This document shows positions 1 through 6,120 of a DNA stretch of 7,776 nucleotides, piece by piece. Both the position numbers and the translations under genes were made by a program. Every line of letters starts with the position of its first letter. Position 1 is the stretch's first letter. Below the pieces are notes generated by a model. The model did no database searches, was not told the origin of the DNA, and saw only the letters and a list, made by a program, of their open reading frames with translations. This stretch comes from Bacillota bacterium (lineage in GTDB: Bacteria > Bacillota > DTU030): positions 1 through 7,776 of the forward strand of contig DUVO01000259.1 of the NCBI GenBank assembly GCA_012841005.1, written 5' to 3'.

Positions 1-2
1 AG

Positions 3-1169
3 TTGGATGCCGATATTATTGTTGAAATTGTGGAAGAGCTGGGCAGGGAACGGGTGTCGCGAATTTTGGGGGAGATGTCTTCCGATGACGTGGTTGATTT
101 CCTGGCAGGATTGGAAGGAGAACAGGCGGAACATCTCCTGGGATTGATGGAGGCAGAAGATGCCCGGGATGTCAAATCCCTCCTTACCCATCCGGAAAAC
201 ACTGCCGGGCGTCTGATGACCAATGAGTATATCACCATTAAAAGCAATTGGACTGTGGAAGAGGCCCTGCAGCGGTTGCGGGAAAAGGCTCCGGGGGCGG
301 AAACTATTTATTATCTCTATGTTACCGATAACCAGGAAAGGCTGGTGGGTGTTGTTTCCCTCCGGCAATTGATTGTGGCCGCGGCGGACACACCCATTGC
401 CGATATAATGTCTGAGAATGTTGTTTCTGTAACGGTTGGGGTGGATCAGGAGGAAGTGGCCCGCCTCATCGAGAGGTATGACTTTTTAGCCCTGCCGGTA
501 GTGGTTAAAAACCGGCGCCTGGTGGGGATTGTGACTGTCGATGATGTCATTGACGTACTGGAGGATGAAGCCACCGAGGACTTTTCCCGTCTGGCGGCCA
601 TCGGAGGTGTTACCGAGGTCAGCGATCTCAGGGTTCCTGCCTACCAGGCGGCCTTCAAGCGCTTGCCGTGGCTTGTTCTTTTGATGGGTTTTGGCATGAT
701 TTCCGGGAATATTATCGCCCGTTTCGAAAAAACCCTGGAGGCGGTAGTGGTACTGGCAGTTTTTATTCCCTTGATTGCCGGTATGGCCGGCAATACGGGC
801 ACCCAGGCCCTGGCCGTAGTTGTCCGGGGATTGGCGGTTACGGAATTTAGACCCCGGGATTTCTTGTGGCTGCTGCGGCGGGAGGCCGGTGTCGGGATAA
901 TAATTGGCACTGTAAATGGCTTCCTAATTGCTCTGGTGGCCTACCTCTGGCAGGGCAACATATGGCTGGGTTTTGTCCTCGGTTTTTCCCTTTGGCTTAC
1001 CCTTTTTGTTTCTACCATGGCCGGGGCAGTGGTACCCCTGATCCTCAATTATCTTAAGATTGATCCAGCTGTGGCTTCGGGTCCCTTTATCACTACCATT
1101 AATGATATTATCGGCCTGACCATATATTTCTCTATCGCTACTGCCTTTATGAGTTTTCTGGTTCCCTGA
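3..1169 (+). CDS. mgtE: Magnesium transporter MgtE, 5' end cut off by the window
   Basis: MgtE is a membrane Mg2+ channel/transporter gated by cytoplasmic Mg2+ binding. The visible 388 residues match its domain order. The rest of the N-terminal helical domain is at about 1-65. Two CBS domains follow at about 70-128 and 133-190, then a connecting helix to about 218. A membrane domain of about five hydrophobic segments fills 222-386. Two family signatures are clear: the PLIAGMAGNTGTQ stretch at 256-268 and DPAVASGPFITTINDI at 354-369, whose Asp368 corresponds to the pore aspartate of the family. MgtE proteins are usually around 450 residues, so some 60 residues lie left of the window. The TTG at position 3 is taken as an internal Leu codon, not a start. 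The gene ends 27 bases before the carboxypeptidase gene, so the two may share a transcript. The family call is very secure. Confidence 0.95.
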   Translation: MDADIIVEIVEELGRERVSRILGEMSSDDVVDFLAGLEGEQAEHLLGLMEAEDARDVKSLLTHPENTAGRLMTNEYITIKSNWTVEEALQRLREKAPGAETIYYLYVTDNQERLVGVVSLRQLIVAAADTPIADIMSENVVSVTVGVDQEEVARLIERYDFLALPVVVKNRRLVGIVTVDDVIDVLEDEATEDFSRLAAIGGVTEVSDLRVPAYQAAFKRLPWLVLLMGFGMISGNIIARFEKTLEAVVVLAVFIPLIAGMAGNTGTQALAVVVRGLAVTEFRPRDFLWLLRREAGVGIIIGTVNGFLIALVAYLWQGNIWLGFVLGFSLWLTLFVSTMAGAVVPLILNYLKIDPAVASGPFITTINDIIGLTIYFSIATAFMSFLVP

Positions 1170-1184
1170 AGGCGAAAAGGGTTT

Positions 1185-1190
1185 AGGAGG
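1185..1190 (+). promoter_or_regulatory. Ribosome binding site of the carboxypeptidase gene
   Basis: AGGAGG lies six bases before the ATG at 1197, a near-ideal Shine-Dalgarno arrangement. It fixes the start of the downstream gene ahead of a good signal peptide. Confidence 0.85.
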
Positions 1191-1196
1191 TTTTGA

Positions 1197-2393
1197 ATGC
1201 GGCGGTTAATTACGGTGTCCATTATAATATTTGTAATCTTATGGGCGGTGCCGGCAGTGGCAGCAGATGAGCTCCAGATCGAGGCAGAGGGTGCTGTTGT
1301 TATAGATGGGGAGACAGGGCGTGTTCTCTGGGCAAAAAATCCCCATTTGCCCCTGCCCCCGGCGAGCACTACCAAGATTATGACTTCCTTGTTGGGTTTG
1401 GAGTTGGGCCGGCCGGAAGAGGTTGTAACGGTTTCCCAGTTAGCCGCATCCCAGGATGGGAGCCGGGTTTACTTGGGAGCAGGAGAAGAGTATACCCTGC
1501 GGGAATTGCTCTATGCAGTGCAGCTGGCCTCGGCCAACGATGCCGCAGTGGCAGTTGCGGAGCACCTGGCCGGCTCCGTGGAAGGTTTTGCCCGCCTGAT
1601 GAACCAGAGGGCTAGGGAGTTGGGGGCGAAAAACACCAATTTTATCAACCCCAACGGCCTGCCGGATCCTGAGCACCGGACCAGTGCCTATGATCTTGCT
1701 CTGATCACCCGCAAAGCCCTACAATACCCCGAATATCGGGAAATGATCACAACCAAATGTTACCCCATGTCCTGGCCGGGACACGAGGAAGAGCGCCAGC
1801 TCAGGAACCGGAACAAGCTCCTGGAGATTTATGAAGGGGCCGATGGGGTTAAGACCGGTTATACAATAGAAGCCGATCACACCTTTGTCGGTTCTGCCAC
1901 CCGGGAAAAAAGACAGTTGATCAGTGTTGTACTGGGAAGCACCAATGGTGGGGTCTGGTCGGACACGGTAAAGCTTTTGGATTACGGATTCGAAAATTAT
2001 TCCAACCATGAGCTGGTTAAGGCAGGAGAAGAGGTTACCGTGGTACCCGTCAAATATGGCACCGAGGTGCCGGTCCATACGGCTGCCGGTTTTATTTACA
2101 CCCTGGCGCCGGGGGAGCAGGAAAGGATCAGCACCGAAGTCAACCTGCCCGAAACCCTGGTGGCCCCTCTGGAGGCGGGGGCACAACTGGGTAATTTAAC
2201 GATTTCCCTGGGGGCGGAGAAACTGGCCGAGATTCCCCTGGTAGCGGCAAGGGAGGTAAGGAGGAAGTTATATACCCGGTGGTGGTTCTGGCCCGTGGCT
2301 ATCTATATTCCCTGGCGTATCCGGGTTGGTATCCGGCGGCTCCAGCGTCATCGCCGGCGCCGGAGGTGGAAGGTAAAGAAAAACAAATGGTAG
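1197..2393 (+). CDS. Secreted D-alanyl-D-alanine carboxypeptidase (PBP5/DacF family) with a basic C-terminal tail
   Basis: This is a serine DD-carboxypeptidase (peptidase family S11) that trims the terminal D-Ala from peptidoglycan pentapeptides outside the membrane. The 398-residue product starts with a signal peptide: MRR, a hydrophobic core, and a likely cut after AVA near residue 22. All three active-site motifs are present: Ser57-Thr-Thr-Lys60 with the nucleophile Ser57, Ser112-Ala-Asn114, and Lys219-Thr-Gly221. A PBP5 C-terminal beta domain follows at about 270-355. The C-terminus is unusual. A short Trp-rich hydrophobic stretch (362-373) is followed by a 25-residue tail with ten Arg and four Lys, including five Arg in a row at 386-390. 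It probably anchors the protein in the membrane or binds the anionic surface. Family members in Firmicutes are named DacA, DacB or DacF. Which paralogue this is cannot be settled here. The stop codon overlaps the ribosome binding site of ogt. Confidence 0.95.
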   Translation: MRRLITVSIIIFVILWAVPAVAADELQIEAEGAVVIDGETGRVLWAKNPHLPLPPASTTKIMTSLLGLELGRPEEVVTVSQLAASQDGSRVYLGAGEEYTLRELLYAVQLASANDAAVAVAEHLAGSVEGFARLMNQRARELGAKNTNFINPNGLPDPEHRTSAYDLALITRKALQYPEYREMITTKCYPMSWPGHEEERQLRNRNKLLEIYEGADGVKTGYTIEADHTFVGSATREKRQLISVVLGSTNGGVWSDTVKLLDYGFENYSNHELVKAGEEVTVVPVKYGTEVPVHTAAGFIYTLAPGEQERISTEVNLPETLVAPLEAGAQLGNLTISLGAEKLAEIPLVAAREVRRKLYTRWWFWPVAIYIPWRIRVGIRRLQRHRRRRRWKVKKNKW

Positions 2394-2398
2394 GAGGG
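2391..2398 (+). promoter_or_regulatory. Ribosome binding site of ogt, overlapping the upstream stop codon
   Basis: TAGGAGGG contains both the TAG stop of the carboxypeptidase gene and the Shine-Dalgarno for the ATG at 2405, seven bases further on. It decides the ogt start: the open frame extends upstream to 2279, but only 2405 has a binding site. The overlap suggests translational coupling. Confidence 0.75.
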
Positions 2399-2404
2399 AG
2401 CAGG

Positions 2405-2929
2405 ATGCCTCCAGGCAAAAGGCAGGACTACATGGTTGTTGAGACCGGCTGGGGCTGGGTGGGCGTGGGCTTTTCGGCGGCCGGGCTGATCTCTTCTTCC
2501 CTGCCGCGGGAAAGCCGGGAGCAGGTTTTAGAAGAACTGCGGGTACATGGTGAACTGGTGGAACAAGTCGATTACCCCGGCCTGCGCCGGGACCTGGAGG
2601 AGTACTTTGCCGGAAGGAAGGTAGATTTTCGAGGATATACCATTGCCTGGAAGGGTTACACACCTTTCCAGCAGCGGGTGCTGGCGGCAGCGGCGGCAAT
2701 TCCCTATGGAGAAGTCAGGTCTTACCGGTGGTTGGCCATTGAGGCTACCGGGCGTCCGGGTGCCAGCAGGGCTGTTGGCGGTGCCATGGCGGCCAATCCA
2801 TTACCCCTCATTATTCCCTGTCACCGGGTAATCCGGAGCGATGGGGATTTGGGCGGTTTTGCGGGAGGTCTGGAATTGAAGGCCAGGCTCCTGGCGCTGG
2901 AAGGGGTTGAGCTGCCGCGCAAATCCTGA
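2405..2929 (+). CDS. ogt: Methylated-DNA--[protein]-cysteine S-methyltransferase
   Basis: This enzyme repairs O6-alkylguanine in DNA by transferring the alkyl group irreversibly to its own cysteine (a suicide reaction in the cytoplasm). The product is 174 residues, normal for the Ogt/MGMT family. An N-terminal ribonuclease-H-like domain covers about 1-80 and the DNA-binding/active-site domain covers 84-170. The hallmark PCHRV is at 138-142, with Cys139 the alkyl acceptor. Other conserved elements are the IPYGEVRSY helix start at 99-107, the arginine-finger segment SRAVGGAM at 121-128 and Asn131 before the active-site loop. The open frame begins further upstream inside the carboxypeptidase gene, but the ATG at 2405 is the one with a proper ribosome binding site. 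The gene follows the carboxypeptidase by 11 bases, so it is very likely co-transcribed. No functional link between the two is obvious. Confidence 0.95.
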   Translation: MPPGKRQDYMVVETGWGWVGVGFSAAGLISSSLPRESREQVLEELRVHGELVEQVDYPGLRRDLEEYFAGRKVDFRGYTIAWKGYTPFQQRVLAAAAAIPYGEVRSYRWLAIEATGRPGASRAVGGAMAANPLPLIIPCHRVIRSDGDLGGFAGGLELKARLLALEGVELPRKS

Positions 2930-2983
2930 GGAAAAAGGTGGGGGCTGTTCCCGGGGAAGGGACAACCCCCACCTTTTTCCTCA
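2927..2983. terminator. Bidirectional rho-independent terminator between ogt and apbE
   Basis: An 18-bp perfect inverted repeat (2927-2944 with 2966-2983) carries a G5/C5 core next to A5/T5 runs, so a U-rich 3' flank appears whichever strand is transcribed. After one mismatched base pair, a few further pairs extend the stem toward a small loop. It lies exactly between convergent ogt and apbE. The left arm starts on the TGA stop of ogt (2927-2929), and the apbE stop is only seven bases beyond the right arm. Confidence 0.9.
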
Positions 2984-2989
2984 TCACTA

Positions 2990-4093
2990 TCACCGAGCAG
3001 CAGTGGCGCCGCGGCTGGCCAGCATTTTTTCCATACCTTCCGTAACCTCTATGCTTCCATCGGGCAGGACCCAGAGGGCTTCGACGCCGGGAAGGCTCTC
3101 TACCAGCCCTTTGCTTTCGAGAAAGGGCAGTAAAAAGGCCGTTGTGGACAGAAAATCGGCCAGGCCGGAGTCGGGGGCCACTACCGTCACCCCCTTGAAA
3201 TGTTTTGCCGGCATGAGAGTCTCCGGGTCAATCAGGTGATGGTACATTTCGCCGTCTACTGTATAGTAACGCTGGTAATTGCCGCTGCTGACTACCGCCG
3301 CATCGGTTACAAAGAGGGTATCGAGAATGGCATTACTTGTATATAGTGAGCCAATAGGGTCTTGTACTCCTATGGACCAGCGCTCGCGCTGGCTGTCAAG
3401 GGGTTTGCCGATGGTGCGCACATTGCCGCCTGCACTGATGATGCCGGCTTTCAATCCGGCAGCCATAAGCTCTTGAACAACTATTTCCGTAGCGAAACCT
3501 TTGGCTACTGCACCCACATCAAGGCTCATTCCTTCATCGGCAAGGTATACTGTCCCTTTGTCCGTGTCGACAATTACCTGATCAATATCTGTGTGCCGGG
3601 CGGCCTGGCGGAGCTCGTCCGGGGGAGGGAGTTTGGCCCAGGCCGGGTTTTCTATTCCCTGGGTGCGGTAATCATGCCAGATCTTTAGTACGGGTCCCAT
3701 GGCGATGTTTGTACGACCGCCCGTTTGCCGGTACCAGTCTTTGGCAAAGAGGATCAGGTCGATTATTTCCTGGGCTACCGGCACGGCTTTAATGCCGGCA
3801 TTATCGTTTATTGTCTTGATGTTGTTGATGTTCCCATAATTGTGGTAGATGTCGTATAGCTTGTGCAGTTCCTGAAAACGTGTTTTAATAAGTTCAAAGT
3901 ATGTTGAGAACTCTTCCTCGCTTTTGGTATAGGCAACAACCTGGATCACGGTATCAAAGGTACCGAGAAAACTCCCAGTGTATCGCTTATATTCATTTAC
4001 CTGGGTTTTTCTACAGCCTAGTAGAAGAAGGAGCAGCACCATTATGATAATTAATGGGCGCGCAAGTCTTTTCATTTTCATCACCTTTTCCAT
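2990..4093 (-). CDS. apbE: FAD:protein FMN transferase (ApbE), lipoprotein
   Basis: ApbE uses FAD to attach FMN covalently to Ser/Thr of target proteins outside the cytoplasmic membrane, with Mg2+. From the ATG at 4093 the product is 367 residues. A basic start and a run of Leu/Ile lead to the lipobox LLGC with Cys27, so it should be a lipid-anchored surface protein. Family motifs, numbered from that start: the GSFLGTFDTVIQV opening near 40-52, IAMGPVLKIW at 130-139, LDVGAVAKG at 191-199, SAGGN at 220-224, SSGNYQRYY at 269-277, HHLIDP at 285-290 and ADFLST at 312-317. The last includes Asp313 and Thr317, the usual metal-site positions. GGAGGG at 4105-4110 is 11 bases before this start, slightly long. 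ATG codons at 4081 and 4075 are alternatives, the latter after AAGGTGAT, and would leave the lipobox intact. The ATG at 4150 lies inside a hairpin and is unlikely. It lies downstream of a flavoprotein gene, but no protein with a recognisable FMN-attachment domain is in view. Confidence 0.93.
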   Translation of the reverse strand: MEKVMKMKRLARPLIIIMVLLLLLLGCRKTQVNEYKRYTGSFLGTFDTVIQVVAYTKSEEEFSTYFELIKTRFQELHKLYDIYHNYGNINNIKTINDNAGIKAVPVAQEIIDLILFAKDWYRQTGGRTNIAMGPVLKIWHDYRTQGIENPAWAKLPPPDELRQAARHTDIDQVIVDTDKGTVYLADEGMSLDVGAVAKGFATEIVVQELMAAGLKAGIISAGGNVRTIGKPLDSQRERWSIGVQDPIGSLYTSNAILDTLFVTDAAVVSSGNYQRYYTVDGEMYHHLIDPETLMPAKHFKGVTVVAPDSGLADFLSTTAFLLPFLESKGLVESLPGVEALWVLPDGSIEVTEGMEKMLASRGATAAR

Positions 4094-4137
4094 GATAACA
4101 AAAACCCTCCGGTGAAACAATGGTAAAACACAAAAAG

Positions 4138-4188
4138 AAAGCCCCTGCATAAGCTACCGGGGTAAGATACCTTCGATGCAGGGGCTTT
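4138..4188 (-). terminator. Hairpin with T-rich tail between the flavoprotein gene and apbE (terminator or attenuator)
   Basis: A 13-bp perfect inverted repeat (4138-4150 with 4176-4188) encloses 25 bases that hold a smaller GGTA/TACC hairpin (4161-4164 with 4168-4171). Read on the - strand, the stem has a CCCC/GGGG core and is followed by a T-rich run (about 4137 to 4125), the form of a rho-independent terminator. The other side is not T-rich, so it acts on the - strand. It is about 100 bases after the flavoprotein stop and 45 bases before the apbE start, too close for a clear separate apbE promoter. Partial read-through to apbE is therefore plausible. It matches no riboswitch that I recognise. 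Confidence 0.75.
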
Positions 4189-4290
4189 ATTATGTGATTA
4201 CCGGGTAATATATATGCATAGCCAGCGTTAATCAAGGAGGCATTGTTGTTGGCTATTCCTTAATGTTGTTGCCGCAATGGAGTCTTCAAT

Positions 4291-5763
4291 TTAGTCGAGA
4301 TTCTTCGCTGCATGTTCGCCGGCGATACGACCACTGGTTAGGGCAAATTGCACTGCACTACCAGATATATAAACCTGATTGTAGAGGATTTTGTTGGCAC
4401 ATTCCCCGCCGGCATACAAGTTGTTGATAACCGAGCCATCTTCCCGCAGCACACGGAAGTGTTCATCGGTTTTGACACCGCCGAAGGTTCCCATAGTCTT
4501 AGGGTAGGCCTTGACTGCATAGAAAGGAGCCTTTTCAACGGCAACCACGTGTTCAGGTTCCTTACCCATGGCATCCTTTCCGGTTTTTGCACCTTGATTG
4601 TATTCTTCTACAGTGGCAACAAAATTGTCTACCGGGACATCCATAGCTTCTGCTAATTCGGCAAAGGACTCGGCCTTGGCCACCTCGTCGGTGGGCATTG
4701 CTTTCTCCAGAGAGGCAATAATATCTGCATTGGCCTCGGCGGAATCCAATACTACCCAGACGACATCCTCTTCGATAATTTTATTGGTAGCAATGGCGTA
4801 ATGCATCTGTTCATTGGCAAAGCGTTTTCCTTCACCGTTGACATAAAGCTTGGTCCAATCCATGCCTATGGCACCGGTACCCTCTATTCTTGTCCCGATA
4901 CCCATACCTATAATCCAGGGTTCTTCGTACAGGACGGCGCCAACCTTCTCTGCCATTAAGATTCCATCTCCCGTGCTGCCCGCGGCAGCAACCGTTAGTT
5001 CCGATGTCCCCTTTGCCTCGGGAACAAATCTTGCTAGAAGATCCTCATTCCTGGCAAAACCTCCGGTGGCCAGGATCACCTTTTTCGCTTCAATGACTAT
5101 TTTTTCCCCATCGGGACCTTCGGCCACCACACCTATTACGTCACCATCGTCATCTGTACGCAGCTCTTTGGCGGGGGTTTCGGTGAGGATTTCAACCCCC
5201 TTCTCCTTAAGGTAGTTCTCTAAATTCTGGATTACCTCCCGGCCACCATTGGCCGGAAAATGAATCCGCCGTACCGGGTCTAAGCCAAAACCTTCTATTC
5301 TAGCGTATTTATGGCCGATATTATCGGCCAACCATTCTGTAGTTATAACGGCCTCGTCCATAAACATATCGACGAATTCATAGTCGGGGTACATACCGTC
5401 GGGGTTACTGGTAGCCTGGCGTTCCTTCCAGAGTTCCATCCAGGAATCCTTGGAATCTTCAATACCCTCGGCCTTCTGGAATTTAGTGCCTGTGGCAGAA
5501 ATACCACCACCCGACAAGGCGGTAGAACCACCGGTAAAGGCCAGTTTTTCCAGGACTATAACCTCTGCACCATTATCATGGGCGGAAGCTGCGGCAGCCA
5601 GCCCAGTTCCGCCGGCACCTACAACCACTACATCGGTAGTTAAGACTTTTTCTGCTTCCTGTTCACCCTCATCTTCCGGTTTCGAGGGTCGTGAACAGGC
5701 GGCTAGACTAACCACCAAAACAAGACATAACAGAATTACTGTCTTTGCCCATTTGGTTTGCAT
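4291..5763 (-). CDS. FAD-dependent oxidoreductase of the flavocytochrome c/fumarate reductase family, lipoprotein
   Basis: The 490-residue product is a membrane-anchored flavoprotein related to the flavoprotein domain of soluble fumarate reductases. The signal peptide ends in a lipobox, SLAAC, with Cys23 as lipid site, followed by an acidic linker (29-39). The FAD-binding Rossmann motif is VVVVGAGGTGLAAA (45-58), with the adenosine-ribose Glu at 72. Further FAD landmarks are VILATGGF (229-236) and LYAGGE (449-454), with GRIAGEHAA at 478-486 closing the domain. It has neither the N-terminal haem domain nor the FMN-binding domain found in many relatives. By eye, the positions of three catalytic residues of Shewanella Fcc3 (Arg402, His504 and Arg544) carry Tyr322, Gly425 and Lys458, so fumarate is an unlikely substrate. 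AAGGAGG at 5771-5777, seven bases before the ATG, fixes the start. Electron donor and true substrate cannot be told from sequence. Confidence 0.88.
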   Translation of the reverse strand: MQTKWAKTVILLCLVLVVSLAACSRPSKPEDEGEQEAEKVLTTDVVVVGAGGTGLAAAASAHDNGAEVIVLEKLAFTGGSTALSGGGISATGTKFQKAEGIEDSKDSWMELWKERQATSNPDGMYPDYEFVDMFMDEAVITTEWLADNIGHKYARIEGFGLDPVRRIHFPANGGREVIQNLENYLKEKGVEILTETPAKELRTDDDGDVIGVVAEGPDGEKIVIEAKKVILATGGFARNEDLLARFVPEAKGTSELTVAAAGSTGDGILMAEKVGAVLYEEPWIIGMGIGTRIEGTGAIGMDWTKLYVNGEGKRFANEQMHYAIATNKIIEEDVVWVVLDSAEANADIIASLEKAMPTDEVAKAESFAELAEAMDVPVDNFVATVEEYNQGAKTGKDAMGKEPEHVVAVEKAPFYAVKAYPKTMGTFGGVKTDEHFRVLREDGSVINNLYAGGECANKILYNQVYISGSAVQFALTSGRIAGEHAAKNLD

Positions 5764-6087
5764 AAATACCCCTCCTTGCTTTATAGTTCAAAGTGGAAGT
5801 TGAGAAATTAGGTATACCACCTCCTATCAGAAACTTCTACTTAAATTATTGCAAAAAGCGGGGTTACTTATCTAAACGTACGAGCAACAGTAAAACTACA
5901 GATATTAGTATATTCGGCGGTAATTCTCCTTTCCCTCCTTACTGGTTAGATCTTTCACATTTTTTTTCCATTGTAACCGGAAATCGTCCCGCTGCCGGTA
6001 GTGGGAAGAAAGGCGCCTTGGGTCGGTGCCGAGGGGAAGTAATGTAGGGGAAACGGGCCAATTCATTATGCATACCTTTTTTGCTCC
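5764..6087. other. 324-base intergenic region upstream of the flavoprotein gene
   Basis: No convincing gene is seen. On the - strand a 44-codon open frame runs 6073-5939 with AAGGAG ten bases before its ATG, but the predicted peptide is rich in Pro and Arg and resembles nothing known. It is also in phase with the amidase-like gene if one copy of the neighbouring 20-bp repeat is removed. The + strand frame at 5793-6047 is open only by chance. The flavoprotein promoter should lie here. A weak candidate on the - strand pairs TTGCAA (about 5847-5852) with TCTGAT 17 bases later, with poor consensus match. Two AGGAGG-like stretches near 5820 and 5935 have no start codon at suitable spacing. No riboswitch was recognised. 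Confidence 0.5.
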
Positions 6088-6120
6088 TTAAATATTGACT
6101 TTGCTCCTTAAATATTGACT
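6080..6120. repeat. Perfect 20-bp tandem duplication at the 3' end of the amidase-like gene
   Basis: The unit ttgctccttaaatattgact occurs twice with no gap (6081-6100 and 6101-6120), and the match extends one base further left. Because 20 is not a multiple of three, the second copy is read in a different frame on the - strand. The first copy encodes SQYLRSK and the second gives VNI followed by TAA (6088-6090). The duplication therefore sets the protein's C-terminus. It is likely a recent slippage event, or an assembly error. Confidence 0.95.

Noticed and set aside
3..5. TTG at the window edge as the start of mgtE
   Set aside because: The product would lack part of the MgtE N-terminal domain and no ribosome binding site is visible. 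The frame simply enters from outside the window.
2279..2404. Upstream extension of ogt inside the carboxypeptidase gene
   Set aside because: It overlaps a well-supported gene in another frame. The ATG at 2405 has its own ribosome binding site and gives the normal family length.
4094..4150. Longer apbE start at 4150
   Set aside because: The ATG lies in the arm of the terminator-like hairpin, and the extra residues would spoil the lipoprotein signal peptide.
4138..4188. Known riboswitch (FMN, cobalamin or molybdenum cofactor) ahead of apbE
   Set aside because: None of the conserved core sequences of these classes is present. The element is a simple stem with a T-rich tail.
5793..6047. An 84-codon + strand frame starting at GTG 5793
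   Set aside because: It has no ribosome binding site and no recognisable domain, and it covers the leader of the divergently placed flavoprotein gene.
5939..6073. A 44-codon - strand gene after the amidase-like gene
   Set aside because: AAGGAG precedes the ATG, but that site is part of the tandem repeat. The peptide is Pro/Arg-rich with no family resemblance, so it is noted only as a possibility.
6080..6120. Tandem repeat as a CRISPR remnant or integrase attachment site
   Set aside because: There are only two adjoining copies with no spacer, and no tRNA, integrase or cas gene is nearby. Slippage duplication explains it better.
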